Source of the DNA: Nostoc sp. GT001
Lineage (GTDB): Bacteria; Cyanobacteriota; Cyanobacteriia; Cyanobacteriales; Nostocaceae
Assembly (NCBI RefSeq): GCF_030382115.1
Contig: NZ_JAUDRJ010000003.1
Location: forward strand, 4,837,765-4,901,764
DNA: 64,000 nt
Direction: 5' to 3'
The stretch's first letter is position 1. The number at the start of each line of letters is the position of its first letter. The position numbers and the translations under genes are program-made. Positions 26,451 to 37,093 of the stretch are shown piece by piece. The notes under the pieces are model-generated. The model did no database searches. It was not told the origin of the DNA and was given only the letters and a program-made list of their open reading frames with translations.

Positions 26451-27128
26451 CTAAGGAGATTGTGGGCTATTTGGGATTATCGGAACTTCCGGTGTTTCGG
26501 GTTGTTGCTGTTGTCGTTGCAAATATTTACTCAATACATAAGCCATATCCCCACGGGTCACGGGTTTTAATGGGGAAATATTGCCTTGAGCATCTGTATT
26601 TAGAAATCCCTCAGTAGCTACAGTAGCGATCGCTTTTCTAGCCCAAGTTGGGATAGACTTTTCATCTGGATGTGAAGCCAGAATCTCATTTACAGCGGCA
26701 TCAGGAAATTGAAATACACCATAAGCCTGAGCGAAAATAGCCAGAGCTTCTGCCCTTGTCACCTTTTGATTAGGGAAGAATTCATTGCCCCGATAGCCTT
26801 TCATGATGTCAGTTTTTAGAACTGTCTGTATATCATTAAATGCCCAATAAGAACGAGGAACATCTGGAATAGTTAAATTTTCTTTGGTAACAGCTTCTCT
26901 TCTATCTAACCGAAATGTTTTGACCATAATCGAGGCCAATTCTGCCCGACTCAGTAATCTTTCTGGATAAAATTTGCCATCGGGAAAGTTTGTCATCCAT
27001 TTGACAGCAGTTACTTGTTGAATGGAATCAGCTGTTATTCCAGAATTAGATTCTGGTACTTGAGCAATTGCTGGCAAGCTTTGTAGTAGTGCCATTAAAG
27101 ATAGAGTAATTGAAAGCTGACGCATCAT
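26451..27128 (-). CDS. Exported SLH-domain protein
   Basis: The 225-residue protein has a signal peptide (MRQLSITLSLMALLQSLPAIAQ) followed by three SLH-type repeats. They are recognisable by WMTNFPDGKFYPERLLSRAE, YRGNEFFPNQKVTRAEALAI and LKPVTRGDMAYVLSKYL. The tail is Gln/Pro-rich. SLH domains bind peptidoglycan-linked polymer. With no porin domain attached, it is probably a periplasmic or wall-bound accessory protein. It is convergent with the gene at 25158, with only about 30 bases between the stops. Confidence 0.85.
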   Translation of the reverse strand: MMRQLSITLSLMALLQSLPAIAQVPESNSGITADSIQQVTAVKWMTNFPDGKFYPERLLSRAELASIMVKTFRLDRREAVTKENLTIPDVPRSYWAFNDIQTVLKTDIMKGYRGNEFFPNQKVTRAEALAIFAQAYGVFQFPDAAVNEILASHPDEKSIPTWARKAIATVATEGFLNTDAQGNISPLKPVTRGDMAYVLSKYLQRQQQQPETPEVPIIPNSPQSP

Positions 27129-27367
27129 GATAACTACTTTTAGCTGCTAACGTGAATTAAAAAACTACGTTACTGAGGTTAACGCAAAATTTAGTCTCAG
27201 TTAATGACGAATTTCGGCTAGGCAATGTTGCGTAGCTATGTAGTGCGTTAGCTGGTTTTCATCATCAAGGGAGTAAAAATCAGCAAAAACTTGTTTTTTA
27301 CCTTTGATGTTTTGGCGTTATCCGCCCACTACTATGGACTATAGTCAGTTTTTCAGGAGTTTTGGGA

Positions 27368-28078
27368 ATGACAGCAGCAGCAGATCCCGTAAAGTTGATG
27401 AAGCAAGAAGTTGGCAAAGCCGCCGCCGCCCTAGTCAAGTCGGGTTCCATTGTCGGGTTGGGTACGGGGTCAACTACAGCATATACGATTCAGTATTTAG
27501 GCGATCGCCTCAAGTCTGGTGAACTCAAAGATATCATTGGTATACCTACCTCGTTTCAGTCAGAAGTGCTGGCGAAGCAGTACGGTGTCCCTCTCGCCAC
27601 CTTGGATGCTATTGACCACATCGATATTGCCATTGATGGCGCAGATGAAGTCGATCCGCAGAAGAATTTGATTAAAGGCGGTGGTGCAGCACATACCCGC
27701 GAAAAAGTTGTAGACTACCTAGCAGAACAGTTCATCGTCGTAGTAGACAGTGGCAAGTTAGTAGAACGCTTAGGTTCTACTTTCGCTGTACCCGTGGAAG
27801 TGATTCCAATGGCAATTACCCCTGTCACCAATGCCATCAAAAAACTCGGTGGTAAACCAGAACTCCGCATGGGTGTAAAAAAAGCTGGGCCAGTAATCAC
27901 TGACCAAGGCAACTTTGTCTTAGATGTCAGATTTGACTCCATTGAAGATCCAGCCGGACTAGAAAAGACATTGAATAACATTCCTGGCGTTCTGGAAAAT
28001 GGGATCTTTGTGAACTGTGTCGATTTAGTTTTAATTGGCGAAGTCAAAGATGGTCAGCCATTAGTGCGGCAACTGTAA
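27368..28078 (+). CDS. rpiA: Ribose-5-phosphate isomerase A
   Basis: The 236-residue protein has the RpiA signatures [18 protein letters not shown] (phosphate loop), [20 protein letters not shown] (catalytic Asp and Lys region) and [13 protein letters not shown]. It interconverts ribose-5-phosphate and ribulose-5-phosphate in the Calvin cycle and pentose phosphate pathway. I choose the ATG at 27368, not the in-frame TTG at 27362, because AGGAG at 27355-27359 is then correctly spaced (8 bases). The length agrees with the family. The gene stands alone and is followed by a hairpin terminator. Confidence 0.95.
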   Translation: MTAAADPVKLMKQEVGKAAAALVKSGSIVGLGTGSTTAYTIQYLGDRLKSGELKDIIGIPTSFQSEVLAKQYGVPLATLDAIDHIDIAIDGADEVDPQKNLIKGGGAAHTREKVVDYLAEQFIVVVDSGKLVERLGSTFAVPVEVIPMAITPVTNAIKKLGGKPELRMGVKKAGPVITDQGNFVLDVRFDSIEDPAGLEKTLNNIPGVLENGIFVNCVDLVLIGEVKDGQPLVRQL

Positions 28079-28095
28079 TAATTTTGGATTTTAGA

Positions 28096-28134
28096 TTTTG
28101 GATTTTAGATTTCAGAGACATCTAAAATCCAAAA
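28096..28134. terminator. Perfect 15-bp hairpin downstream of rpiA
   Basis: TTTTGGATTTTAGAT at 28096-28110 is exactly complementary to ATCTAAAATCCAAAA at 28120-28134 around a nine-base loop, 17 bases after the stop. It is AT-rich. The same TTTTGGATTTTAGAT type recurs in cyanobacterial spacers. Confidence 0.6.
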
Positions 28135-28538
28135 CTAAGCAAAATTCTAGTGAGTTTAAACAGAAATTTCCCAAAATTTGCCAGTTGTACATCATTCATT
28201 CTGTTAGCGTTAGCGGGGTGTTTAGCCCATTCTGAATTCTGACTTCTGAATTCTGTTTTGACACTAAACTTTAGCCTACTTTTCTATAAAACCGAAAAAA
28301 GAGCCTTAGCGCGTCTTCCGCTTTAAGCTTGCCGCACTCCCGCGTTATCATCTGAGAAAGATAAAACTGTTGCGATCGTGGGGAGGTCTTTCTCACTTCA
28401 GGAATTCCAACAACTAAATCATCCCGTAAAATAGACAGGCAAGAACCCTGCCCGATAAAAATATGGGAAAATTTTTGGGAAATCCCTCAAAACTCAGGAC
28501 TCGGTACTTATCTGCTCACTCAGGACTCAGGACTCTTT
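28135..28538. other. Intergenic region with repeat fragments
   Basis: A 22-base stretch beginning TTTAGCCCATTCTG (28221-28242) is shared with 17128-17149 and belongs to the CAGGAGTCAG repeat family. ACTCAGGACTC is repeated three times at about 28490-28533, just before the kinase start. No gene is seen. Confidence 0.5.
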
Positions 28539-30161
28539 ATGTTAGCAGGCACAATTTTGCAGGATGGGAAATATACCCTAATTCAAGAAATAGGGCGGGG
28601 TGGCTTTGGCATTACCTTTAAAGCTACGCATCACTACTTGGGTCAGGAGGTGGTGATGAAAACCATCAATGAACGGCTGCGACAACATCCTGATTTTGCC
28701 AAATTCGAGCGTCAATTCCAAGATGAAGCCAGACGATTAGCTACGTGTATTCACCCAAATATAGTCCGAGTTAGTGACTTTTTTGTGGAAGCTGGACTGC
28801 CTTACATGGTGATGGAATACATTCCTGGTGAAACCTTGGGAGACGCATTTGTATTACCAGGGATAACTTTGCCTGAAACCACAGCAATTCATTACATCCG
28901 GCAAATTGGGGCAGCGTTGCAGGTAGTACATAACAACGGCTTATTACACCGCGATGTCAAACCAGATAATATTATTCTTCGTCAAGGAACGCAGGAAGTA
29001 ATACTAATTGATTTTGGCATTGCCAGGGAATTTAATGGCGGTGTCAGGCAGACTCACACAGGTTTGGTTTCTGAGGGTTATTCTCCCATTGAGCAGTATA
29101 TGACGCAAGCGGCGCGCACACCCGCCACGGATGTTTATGGTTTAGCAGCAACCTTGTATGCACTCTTGACAGCCCAAGTTCCTATGCCAGCATTATTGCG
29201 CGATCGCGAACAAATGCCTTCCCCCCGCGAACTGCAACCACATTTGAGTGCTGCTGTCAACCAGGCAGTAATGCGCGGTATGGCGGTAGAGTCTCGTTTT
29301 CGTCCAGCGACAGTTGCTGACTGGCTGCAATTGCTACCTGGAAATGGGGTGAATGGAACACCGCAAGTTTTACCCACTTACGCAGTGCCAACTGTCAATT
29401 TATCTGCCCAGCAAGCAGTAACTTTAATTGGGAAAAGTGCCCAAAATTCTATTCATAGACCATCTGTGTTGGCGCAGCCCAACCCAGGTATGGCTAAGGA
29501 AACTGTACTGGCTAAAAACCTGGGGTCATCTAAAGTATTTATTGGTATGGGTGTAGCCCTAGTTGCTGCGACAGCAGGTTTTGCGATCGCCAGTATATTA
29601 CCCAAATTTCAGCAGCCGACTGCCAAGCCACTTGTTGAAAAGCCAACTCAAGAATCAGGCGCGAAAGCACCTAATTTTGATAGTACATCTTCACCCAGAG
29701 GTGAAGAGACTAACACTACTTCAAGAACCGAAAAAGCACCCGTCTCTAATTCCAAGCAGCGTCGCCGCAATCGTCGTTCTTCCCAAGAAGAATCTACCAG
29801 CAGCCCTACAAGAGAACCGCAACGCGGTGATTCCGAACAATCCACACCTCCACCTAGCGTTTCACCTACACCCTCGGTAGTGGAAAAACTACGGGCATTC
29901 CGAGATAAGCGGAATGCTTCCCCCGCACCATTGCCATTTCCACAAAAGAACTTACCTGCTTCTAGTCAAAATCCTGCCTCCCCTCAACCCGTAAGTCCAT
30001 CAAAACCTCTACTTATACGACCAGCACCACCAACAGAATCCAAACAATCAGATCCTTCTGCTGTGGTAGTACCAACACTAGAAAAGCAAAATTCACTGAC
30101 TAATAGTGAATCCCAGAATATTCAGAAGTTCGAGGAAAAGCCACAAGATGACAATAATTAG
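28539..30161 (+). CDS. Membrane-anchored Ser/Thr protein kinase (PknB type)
   Basis: The 540-residue protein has a kinase domain at about 10-270: glycine loop [12 protein letters not shown], Lys in VVMKTINE, catalytic loop [11 protein letters not shown] (H137, D139), IDFGIARE, and [10 protein letters not shown] in the activation segment. A single membrane helix lies at about 331-352 ([20 protein letters not shown]). It is followed by a Ser/Pro/Thr-rich tail of about 190 residues, presumably outside the membrane, with no recognisable ligand domain. Substrates are unknown. It is flanked by spacers and appears monocistronic. Confidence 0.93.
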   Translation: MLAGTILQDGKYTLIQEIGRGGFGITFKATHHYLGQEVVMKTINERLRQHPDFAKFERQFQDEARRLATCIHPNIVRVSDFFVEAGLPYMVMEYIPGETLGDAFVLPGITLPETTAIHYIRQIGAALQVVHNNGLLHRDVKPDNIILRQGTQEVILIDFGIAREFNGGVRQTHTGLVSEGYSPIEQYMTQAARTPATDVYGLAATLYALLTAQVPMPALLRDREQMPSPRELQPHLSAAVNQAVMRGMAVESRFRPATVADWLQLLPGNGVNGTPQVLPTYAVPTVNLSAQQAVTLIGKSAQNSIHRPSVLAQPNPGMAKETVLAKNLGSSKVFIGMGVALVAATAGFAIASILPKFQQPTAKPLVEKPTQESGAKAPNFDSTSSPRGEETNTTSRTEKAPVSNSKQRRRNRRSSQEESTSSPTREPQRGDSEQSTPPPSVSPTPSVVEKLRAFRDKRNASPAPLPFPQKNLPASSQNPASPQPVSPSKPLLIRPAPPTESKQSDPSAVVVPTLEKQNSLTNSESQNIQKFEEKPQDDNN

Positions 30162-30244
30162 TCAATTTTGGATTTTGGTAAAGCAGCGCGGTGAGTCCAG
30201 CACCACGCTGACTCCTATTAACGAATTACGAATTACGAATTATT

Positions 30245-31423
30245 TTAGGAAGGATTAAGTTTATTCTGTACAACAACTTCCCCCTTCTTATTAATCTTCA
30301 CCGGATTCTTCGGAAAAGCTTGATTATTCAAATAACGCATAAGTTTTACAGTTTGAAAACTCTGATCGATATGAGGAATTCCCTGCCGATCCATCCGAAC
30401 GGGAATAATTTTACTGGATACCAAATTTCCTGCTGAGTTGAGTTTGACTTCTAAAATCATTGAGTCACCTGTTTGGGCATTTGTAGATAAAGTTCGATAT
30501 CCCAAAAAGTTTCCTAAAGAATAGGCAATGATTTTTCCCTGATAAATTTCCATCGCTCTCGGAACGTGAGGGCCATGTCCTAGTACTAAGTCTGCTCCGG
30601 CATCAATCATGTTTCGAGCAAACGCGATCGCATTACCTCGGTTTTCTCCATAAAAAAACTCTGTTTGATTCTTAACGTGTAGTGCCCCCGTTCCTTCTGC
30701 TCCAGCGTGCATCGATACTATTACAATATTGGCTTTATTTTTGGCTTCTGCCACAAGTGCTTTAGCTGCTCCTAAATTATGGATGGAATTATACATTTCA
30801 TAAGGAGAAAATCCGATCATTGCCACAGGGATATTGTTAGCTTCCAAATAAAGAATTTGATTTTTATGACCTAACGTTGCAATGCCCACAGCCTGAAGAT
30901 TTTTCATTGTATCTTTGAACCCTACTGGGCCAAAGTCCATAGCATGGTTATTTGCCATATTGAACACATTAAAACCAGCCTCAGCAAAAAGCTGGGCGTA
31001 TGCAGGTGGAGAGCGAAAGGCAAAGACTTGTCCTCGACTAATATCTTTGGCAGTATAGGGATAATTAGTTAGGCTACTTTCAAAATTCCCAAACAAGATA
31101 TCAGATCCTTGCAAGTGAGTTCTCACTGACTTTGGTAATAATTGTTCTCGAAAACGGGGTAATCTATAGTTAGGGAAATTAGTGCCAGGAATAATATCTC
31201 CAACGGCTTTGATGGTAATAGTATCTGCAAAGGTTTGTTGTTGTGTTTTTGATGGCGTAACAGGAATAACTAATGGAAATTGCACAGCCTTAGTAGGCAT
31301 AGTAGCAGCGTTCAATCGCTGTGATTGACCAAGCCGGATAATGACTCCTATACTAATACCCAGATATAAACCAATGCTGATCAGACTAAATGAGAATACT
31401 CGCCCCAAGCTGCGATCTACCAT
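30245..31423 (-). CDS. CapA-family protein (poly-gamma-glutamate synthesis type metallophosphoesterase fold)
   Basis: The 392-residue protein has an N-terminal signal anchor (about 10-30). The PGA_cap domain contains IKAVGDIIPG, LFGNFESSLTN, FNMANNHAMDFG, VSMHAGAEGTG, GHGPHVPRAMEIY and IAYSLGNFLG. Family members fold like calcineurin phosphatases and are associated with capsule or polyglutamate export. No capB or capC is nearby, so a polyglutamate role is not supported here. The gene is convergent with the Ser/Thr kinase gene. Confidence 0.88.
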   Translation of the reverse strand: MVDRSLGRVFSFSLISIGLYLGISIGVIIRLGQSQRLNAATMPTKAVQFPLVIPVTPSKTQQQTFADTITIKAVGDIIPGTNFPNYRLPRFREQLLPKSVRTHLQGSDILFGNFESSLTNYPYTAKDISRGQVFAFRSPPAYAQLFAEAGFNVFNMANNHAMDFGPVGFKDTMKNLQAVGIATLGHKNQILYLEANNIPVAMIGFSPYEMYNSIHNLGAAKALVAEAKNKANIVIVSMHAGAEGTGALHVKNQTEFFYGENRGNAIAFARNMIDAGADLVLGHGPHVPRAMEIYQGKIIAYSLGNFLGYRTLSTNAQTGDSMILEVKLNSAGNLVSSKIIPVRMDRQGIPHIDQSFQTVKLMRYLNNQAFPKNPVKINKKGEVVVQNKLNPS

Positions 31424-31641
31424 CGTTCACTCCTCACACGATGGCATTAGTTTATCCCAAAAATCTGTAAAATCTGTGTTGGCGGTGTATATTTTAGTGT
31501 TTTTGGCAAATATTTGACTACGTAAATATTAAGCGATAATCCTATCTAACTTGCAAATAAACAGACAAGTTGCTCAAGACCCTTGCTAAAGGTAGGCAAA
31601 TTTCAGCCACATTGTAGTAAATTTTCAGTAATCTTTTGAAC

Positions 31642-31725
31642 GGAGAGGGGGGGATTCGAACCCCCGTTGGGTTTCCCCAAAACGCATTTCGAGTGCGTCA
31701 CCATGAACCGCTCGGACACCTCTCC
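31642..31725 (-). tRNA. tRNA-Ser (anticodon CGA)
   Basis: The 84-base minus-strand sequence folds as a class II tRNA. The acceptor stem is GGAGAGG/CCTCTCC. The anticodon loop CTCGAAA has anticodon CGA at 31691-31689. The variable arm is long (TTGGGGAAACCCAA) and the T-arm contains GGTTCGAATCC. No CCA is encoded. It reads UCG codons. Confidence 0.95.
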
Positions 31726-32017
31726 AACTATTTATTCAGACATTTGAGTATCTATTGTACATTCAAATGCTGTAAATTTAGGGAAATTTTGCTTAATTCC
31801 CTATACTACTATAGCATTATCGCTTTTTTTGCGTAACACAATCCTCCAAGAACACCAACGGCAAATTAAGGTCTGTAGGCATCGAAAAAGACATCACAAG
31901 ATTCATGTTACTTACATGAACATGGCTTAAAAATAACAGTACTCGTTAGATTCTCGCAATCTATTTTCGTTTGGCCTTGTCGATGCTGTCACTTGTTGGG
32001 CGAATGTCGAATTTACC

Positions 32018-33463
32018 TTACTTGGTAGGCATAGAGACTTCCCAAATTCCTTGATTTCCGCCATATTCGAGAACATAAATCTTATTGCTAATAATCTCAG
32101 CATCAATGGGATTACTAAAACCTCTGACAAGGCGCGTAGCATTAAGTTCATAGTTGGTATTTCCTACTTTAGTTAACTTTAAATGCAGTAAGTCTTGGCT
32201 GGCATCTTTAAAAGGGCCTATTAGTGTTTCACCAGTGGGATCGCCTGGTGTCCAACTCAGCATAAATCCATCTCTGTTGAATTCTGGACTCATTACTCCT
32301 TGTGTATCAAAAACTAAGCCTAAAGGAGAACGGTGTGTTGTAAAAGTGCTAAAAGTTTGCCCAATAACACTGGCATCTTTGATTTTTCCATCTACAGGAT
32401 CGCGGTAATTATCTGCGTCCGGCCCAAGATTAGGAATTGGTTCAATCAAATTTCCAGTAGGCCGAGTAGGAAAGGTTGGATCGTTACGATAGTAGCCCCT
32501 TTGGATAGCGTTAAACTGAGGGCTTAACAATCGGTCAGTGGCAGGATTATAATTGGGAAATTGTTGTGGATTGTCTGTTCCACCAATACGCCAAGGAAAG
32601 CCGTAATTACCACCTAAACGTAGCCAATTTAACTCTTCTGACATGTCGCGATCTGGGCCATTTTCTGTGCCAAATAAATCCCCATTGGGTGCAAAAGCCA
32701 TATCGAAAGTATTACGTATTCCTTCTGCAAAAATATAGCCAGCTGTCTTTAAAGTTGCTCGATTGTTTGCCAGAAAAAGATTGTTACCATTACTAGGAAG
32801 ACGGAGTATACAGGCGGTTAATCCGACTTCGCGAGTATTGGGATATAGACCATCAACAGACTGAACCTCACCATGATCGGTACGAGAACCGCTATTTACA
32901 TAGATAAAGTTACCATCCAGGCTAACAACTACGCCGTTGAATCGATGGTCATAAGCTGTTTTGCTTTTGGGATAGGCTTCACTCTTAGCTAAGATAGACC
33001 AGATACGCTGTCTTGTACTCGAATTAATTACACCTTTAACAATAATTCCTTGAGTTTGGTTCTTCACAAGGTCTGCATTGCCAACTAAATAAATTGTGCC
33101 GTTAGGGCCAATGGCCATACCTTGAGTTTCACTGATATTATGATTACCAGAGTTGTACACAAGGGTTCTAGTAGAGGAGGCTAAATTGACTTGATAAATC
33201 TCACCATTTCGTTTGAGGTAATAGAGAGTATTGTTTCGTGGGTCTTTTACAATCCGCACAGAAGGAGAGACTGATAGTGTATTAACAATATTGCGAACCT
33301 TGATATCAGGACGCAGGGCTTGAGGTACAAGACTTACTCCAGTAGTGCTATGATTTAATAAAACTATTGTAAATAATAGTGTTATTGTAAATAACAGCGC
33401 TTTGACAGCAAAATTACCGATGAATCTGCGTTTAAATTGATTAAATGATTTAGTATTATTCAT
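32018..33463 (-). CDS. Exported glucose/sorbosone-dehydrogenase-like beta-propeller
   Basis: The protein is about 481 residues if it starts at the ATG at 33463 (MNNTKSFNQFKRRF). An in-frame ATG at 33571 would add 36 basic residues; neither has a clear ribosome binding site. The export segment is AVKALLFTITLLFTIVLL. The body has the six-bladed sGDH/L-sorbosone dehydrogenase pattern: ETQGMAIGPNGTIYLVG, DHRFNGVVVSLDGNFIYV, GIRNTFDMAFAPNGDLFGTE, NGPDRDMSEELNWL and GGNYGFPW. Family members are PQQ-dependent sugar dehydrogenases. The oxidised substrate, and whether PQQ is used here, are unknown. It lies in the periplasm or outside the cell. Confidence 0.85.
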   Translation of the reverse strand: MNNTKSFNQFKRRFIGNFAVKALLFTITLLFTIVLLNHSTTGVSLVPQALRPDIKVRNIVNTLSVSPSVRIVKDPRNNTLYYLKRNGEIYQVNLASSTRTLVYNSGNHNISETQGMAIGPNGTIYLVGNADLVKNQTQGIIVKGVINSSTRQRIWSILAKSEAYPKSKTAYDHRFNGVVVSLDGNFIYVNSGSRTDHGEVQSVDGLYPNTREVGLTACILRLPSNGNNLFLANNRATLKTAGYIFAEGIRNTFDMAFAPNGDLFGTENGPDRDMSEELNWLRLGGNYGFPWRIGGTDNPQQFPNYNPATDRLLSPQFNAIQRGYYRNDPTFPTRPTGNLIEPIPNLGPDADNYRDPVDGKIKDASVIGQTFSTFTTHRSPLGLVFDTQGVMSPEFNRDGFMLSWTPGDPTGETLIGPFKDASQDLLHLKLTKVGNTNYELNATRLVRGFSNPIDAEIISNKIYVLEYGGNQGIWEVSMPTK

Positions 33464-34040
33464 AATTTTTTTTGTAAAATGATCAGTTATTTTTGTTGTT
33501 AAATTCCTCTTGATGAGGGAAAATTTTGGGAATTTTAGCTTGGGTCTTAGGAGACCATAGTGCTGAAACATTTAAAGCTTTATGGGACATTATTTGCTGT
33601 TGGCAGTGCTATTTTTATGTAACGGATGGATGGAAAGTTTACCCCAGTTTTATTAACCCAGAGGATCATATCGTCAGTAAAACATATATGACCAGAGTAG
33701 AAGTGAAAATACACATTTACGTGATTATCTTGCACACCTACAGATGGTTCTAACGTCGCTACCGCTTCGCTATTGAAAAAATTATGCTATTCCAAATCAG
33801 TAGATATGCTTAAGAGTATTCAATTCGATTGTTACTTATCTATTTTGAGTATAGATAAATACCCGTATTTAGCTAATTTATTCTGCATTTCTGCAACGCC
33901 TATTAGTGCAATCATGTTACGCTCCCATCTTTGAAAAGCGAAAAGCAATCCGCACTTGGAAAAACTTTCCAACAAAATATTTCGGATTTTCTGATAACTT
34001 AATGTATTCTGGGATATCTTACCTTGTGGAAAGCCAAATA
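33464..34040. other. Intergenic region, no firm gene
   Basis: This region lies between the propeller gene and a small hypothetical gene. Short frames exist, including an upstream extension of the latter starting at 33906, but none has a ribosome binding site or recognisable product. It probably contains divergent promoters. Confidence 0.4.
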
Positions 34041-34313
34041 ATGACTATGAATATGCAACGACTGATCAAAAAAACTTCTAACCCAATTCGCAAGACAACA
34101 GAAGTAACTCCACCATCGACTGAACTGATTGAGATGGCTGAGAGTCAAGATATTCCTGAATCGGTGGTTGAACCAAATCTACCTGTGTACATCGAAGCAT
34201 CCGAATCAGACTACATCTCTGAACACTATCGCCCTTTGCGCTCCGTTGGTAACTCTGGCTGGCAACCGTCTGATGTGTGGCGCGAGTTGAGAGTTGATAA
34301 TTTCTGTGGGTGA
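34041..34313 (+). CDS. Small hydrophilic hypothetical protein
   Basis: I place the start at the ATG at 34041 (MTMNMQRLIKKTSNPIRK), giving 90 residues with GGAAAG a little upstream. The frame is open back to 33906, but that part (MQSCYAPIFEKRK) lacks a ribosome binding site. The protein is acidic in the middle. It ends with SEHYRPLRSVGNSGWQPSDV followed by WRELRVDNFCG, the most conserved-looking part. There are no membrane segments. The family is not recognised. Confidence 0.5.
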   Translation: MTMNMQRLIKKTSNPIRKTTEVTPPSTELIEMAESQDIPESVVEPNLPVYIEASESDYISEHYRPLRSVGNSGWQPSDVWRELRVDNFCG

Positions 34314-34540
34314 GTAATATGAACGCAGAGAGCCATTCGATTTATGGCTGAATAAAAATTGTACGTTTGTCTAATTCCTGCTGAAATGTAATTACTCAGC
34401 TACAGCAATAAAGTAGCTCAGGTGTTGTAGTCCCATCTTTTTAAGACTTTATAAGTCTCAATTCTGAATAAATATATATTGGACATCTCAAAAAAGGCTC
34501 AATATCATACTCGTACAGAGATTTGATTGAGGCCAGAGCC

Positions 34541-36248
34541 ATGAGTGAAAAAACAACGTCAGAGAATTTCAGAAGTAAAGTTGTTACACAAGGGGTACAG
34601 CGATCGCCAAATCGGGCTATGCTGCGTGCAGTAGGTTTTCAGGATGAAGACTTTAAGAAAGCAATTGTCGGTGTGGCTAATGCCTACAGCACCATCACTC
34701 CCTGTAACATGGGAATTAATCAACTTGCACTCATAGCTGAAGCTGGAATTAAACTAGCCGGGGCAATGCCGCAAATCTTCGGCACAATTACTATTAGTGA
34801 TGGGATTTCTATGGGAACTGAGGGGATGAAATATTCCCTAGTGTCACGAGAAGTGATTGCTGACTCCATTGAAACCGTCTGTAATGGTCAAAGTATGGAT
34901 GGCGTAATTGCCATAGGTGGCTGTGATAAAAATATGCCAGGGGCAATGATTGCAATGGCACGGATGAATATCCCGGCTATCTTTGTTTACGGTGGGACAA
35001 TTAAACCCGGACACTACCAGGGTCGCGACTTGACTGTTGTGAGTTCCTTTGAGGCTGTGGGTGAATACAGTGCTGGAAAAATTGACGACACCGAACTGAT
35101 GGAAGTAGAACGCCACGCTTGTCCTGGTGCTGGTTCTTGCGGTGGGATGTTCACAGCCAATACTATGTCCTCGGCCTTTGAAGCGATGGGTATGAGTTTA
35201 CCCTATTCTTCCACAATGGCGGCGGAAGATGACGAAAAAGCTGATAGCACTGAAGAATCAGCCAAGGTATTAGTAGAAGCAATTCGTAATCAATTGTTAC
35301 CCCGGCACATTATCACGCGCAAATCTATAGAAAATGCTATTTCTGTAATTATGGCTGTGGGTGGTTCAACTAACGCCGTGTTACATTTTCTGGCGATCGC
35401 TCGTGCGGCTGGTGTAGAACTTAATTTAGATGATTTTGAAATTATTCGTGGTCGTGTCCCTGTTTTATGCGATTTAAAACCCAGTGGTAGATATGTCGCC
35501 ACAGACTTACATCAAGCTGGTGGTATTCCCCAAGTGATGAAAATGCTATTGGTGCATGGATTACTTCACGGTGACTGCATCACCATCACAGGTAGAACCA
35601 TCGCCGAAATTTTAGCAGATGTCCCCGATGAACCACCAAGCAATCAAGATGTGATTCGTCCTTGGAATAACCCGATGTATGCACAAGGTCACTTAGCCAT
35701 CCTGAAAGGGAATCTTGCTACAGAGGGAGCAGTAGCAAAAATTACCGGGGTGAAAAATCCTGCTATCACTGGTTCTGCACGGGTATTTGATTCCGAGGAA
35801 GAATGCTTAGATGCCATCCTTGCAGGTAAGATTAAAGCTTAGTGATGTAATTATCGTCCGCTACGAAGGGCCGAAAGGCGGCCCTGGGATGCGGGAAATG
35901 CTAGCACCCACCTCAGCACTTATTGGTGCGGGTTTAGGTGATGCAGTCGGGTTAATTACTGATGGACGCTTTTCAGGCGGTACTTATGGGATGGTAGTCG
36001 GACACGTTGCTCCCGAAGCCGCCGTTGGTGGTGCGATCGCTCTGGTCGAAGAAGGTGATAGCATCACTATTGATGCTAATTCTCGCTTGTTACAAATCAA
36101 CATTTCTGATGCAGAATTAGCCAGTCGCCGCGCCAAATGGCAACCCCATTCACCCCGTTATACAAAAGGCATCTTAGCAAAATATGCTAAGTTAGTTTCC
36201 TCTAGTAGTGTTGGTGCTGTCACAGACTTGGATTTATTTAATGAGTAG
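34541..36248 (+). pseudogene. ilvD: Dihydroxy-acid dehydratase, frameshifted
   Basis: Two overlapping frames together make one full-length IlvD (about 568 residues). The first runs from the ATG at 34541 ([18 protein letters not shown]) to a TAG at 35840. The second resumes at [20 protein letters not shown] and runs to 36248. Removing one base, the T at about 35840, restores the frame (KIKA then SDVIIV). Fe-S ligand motifs [15 protein letters not shown] and [19 protein letters not shown] are intact. The enzyme converts dihydroxy-acids to 2-keto acids in isoleucine, valine and leucine synthesis and is normally essential. Hence either a sequencing error, another ilvD copy, or very recent damage is likely. 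Confidence 0.88.
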
Positions 36249-36473
36249 GGCGTAAGGTTAGAGACGCGATATCTCGCGTCTCTCTACAAGAGTATGGAAA
36301 GACGGCTTTTTGGCATTGGCTGTGAAACTTACAGCAGAATTCAGAAGTAAACACGTTTTACATCTGGGTAACAGAGTTAGCTTGTGTACTTCACCAACTT
36401 GAAATCTGCTGTAAGTCACTCTACTTATGTTTTAAAGTAGAAAGTAGTTGATTGAAAGTGTTTGTTACTACCA

Positions 36474-36863
36474 ATGAAAGTTTTAGGGTTAGTCCTGCCA
36501 GTCCTGTTGTTATGCAGTCCTGCTATGGCAGTTGAGCTTAAAGGACAAAATATTGATGGTCAAAAGCTGCCTGCTACAGCTTATTACTATGCAACTGGTG
36601 GAGTTTACAAAGTTCAGGTGCGCTTTCACAACAAACGAGCCACAATTTACTTTGACGACGGCAACCAAACAACTATACAGTTGAACCAGCAAGCGATCGC
36701 TGACTCAAAGAATATTGAAGGTTTTGGAAAACTAGGACAATATCCTCTAAATAGAACATTCAGTGTGGGGTTGGTGTATGACAATAATTGGCTCGGTAGC
36801 AATGATAGTCAATTCCAACAGTCTAATCCGCTAGAGGGGTTGTGGAAAATTAGTTTGGAGTGA
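36474..36863 (+). CDS. Small secreted hypothetical protein
   Basis: I choose the ATG at 36474 (MKVLGLVLPVLLLCSPAMAV, a clean signal peptide cleaved after AMA) over the in-frame TTG at 36462. The product is 129 residues, with a mature domain of about 108 residues that is mostly beta-strand-like. It contains YKVQVRFHNKRATIYFDDGN and ends with EGLWKISLE. The family is not recognised. It is predicted to be periplasmic and stands alone on the strand, downstream of ilvD. Confidence 0.65.
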   Translation: MKVLGLVLPVLLLCSPAMAVELKGQNIDGQKLPATAYYYATGGVYKVQVRFHNKRATIYFDDGNQTTIQLNQQAIADSKNIEGFGKLGQYPLNRTFSVGLVYDNNWLGSNDSQFQQSNPLEGLWKISLE

Positions 36864-37093
36864 ATACACATCCGACTTTAAAAATATTTCTTATTTCTGA
36901 CAGGGCAACTCAATAATATGTCCTTTGCTAGATTCGGAGGAACTACTTAATTAATCAAGTAACATATATAAGACTCATATTTAATTTTTGAATAACTAAG
37001 CTGCTTCAAAGCTTGCCAGACAAAGATTTATTTTTCAGTATATTGAGTAAGATTAAAGTAAGATTTATATATGTGAATATGATAATTACATAA

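Noticed and set aside
27362..28078. TTG start six bases upstream of the rpiA ATG
   Set aside because: The ribosome binding site AGGAG would be only two bases away; the ATG at 27368 has normal spacing and a family-like N-terminus.
30245..31423. Poly-gamma-glutamate capsule operon
   Set aside because: Only the CapA-like gene is present; capB, capC and pgsE homologues are absent nearby.
31636..31836. A 66-codon plus-strand frame overlapping the tRNA
   Set aside because: Its first half is the antisense of tRNA-Ser (CGA); there is no ribosome binding site or independent support.
33526..33753. 75-codon plus-strand frame opposite the propeller gene start
   Set aside because: No ribosome binding site, low-complexity product, and partly antisense to the 5' end of the minus-strand gene.
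33906..34040. N-terminal extension of the small gene at 34041
   Set aside because: There is no ribosome binding site, and the composition is unlike the downstream part; the internal ATG is better.
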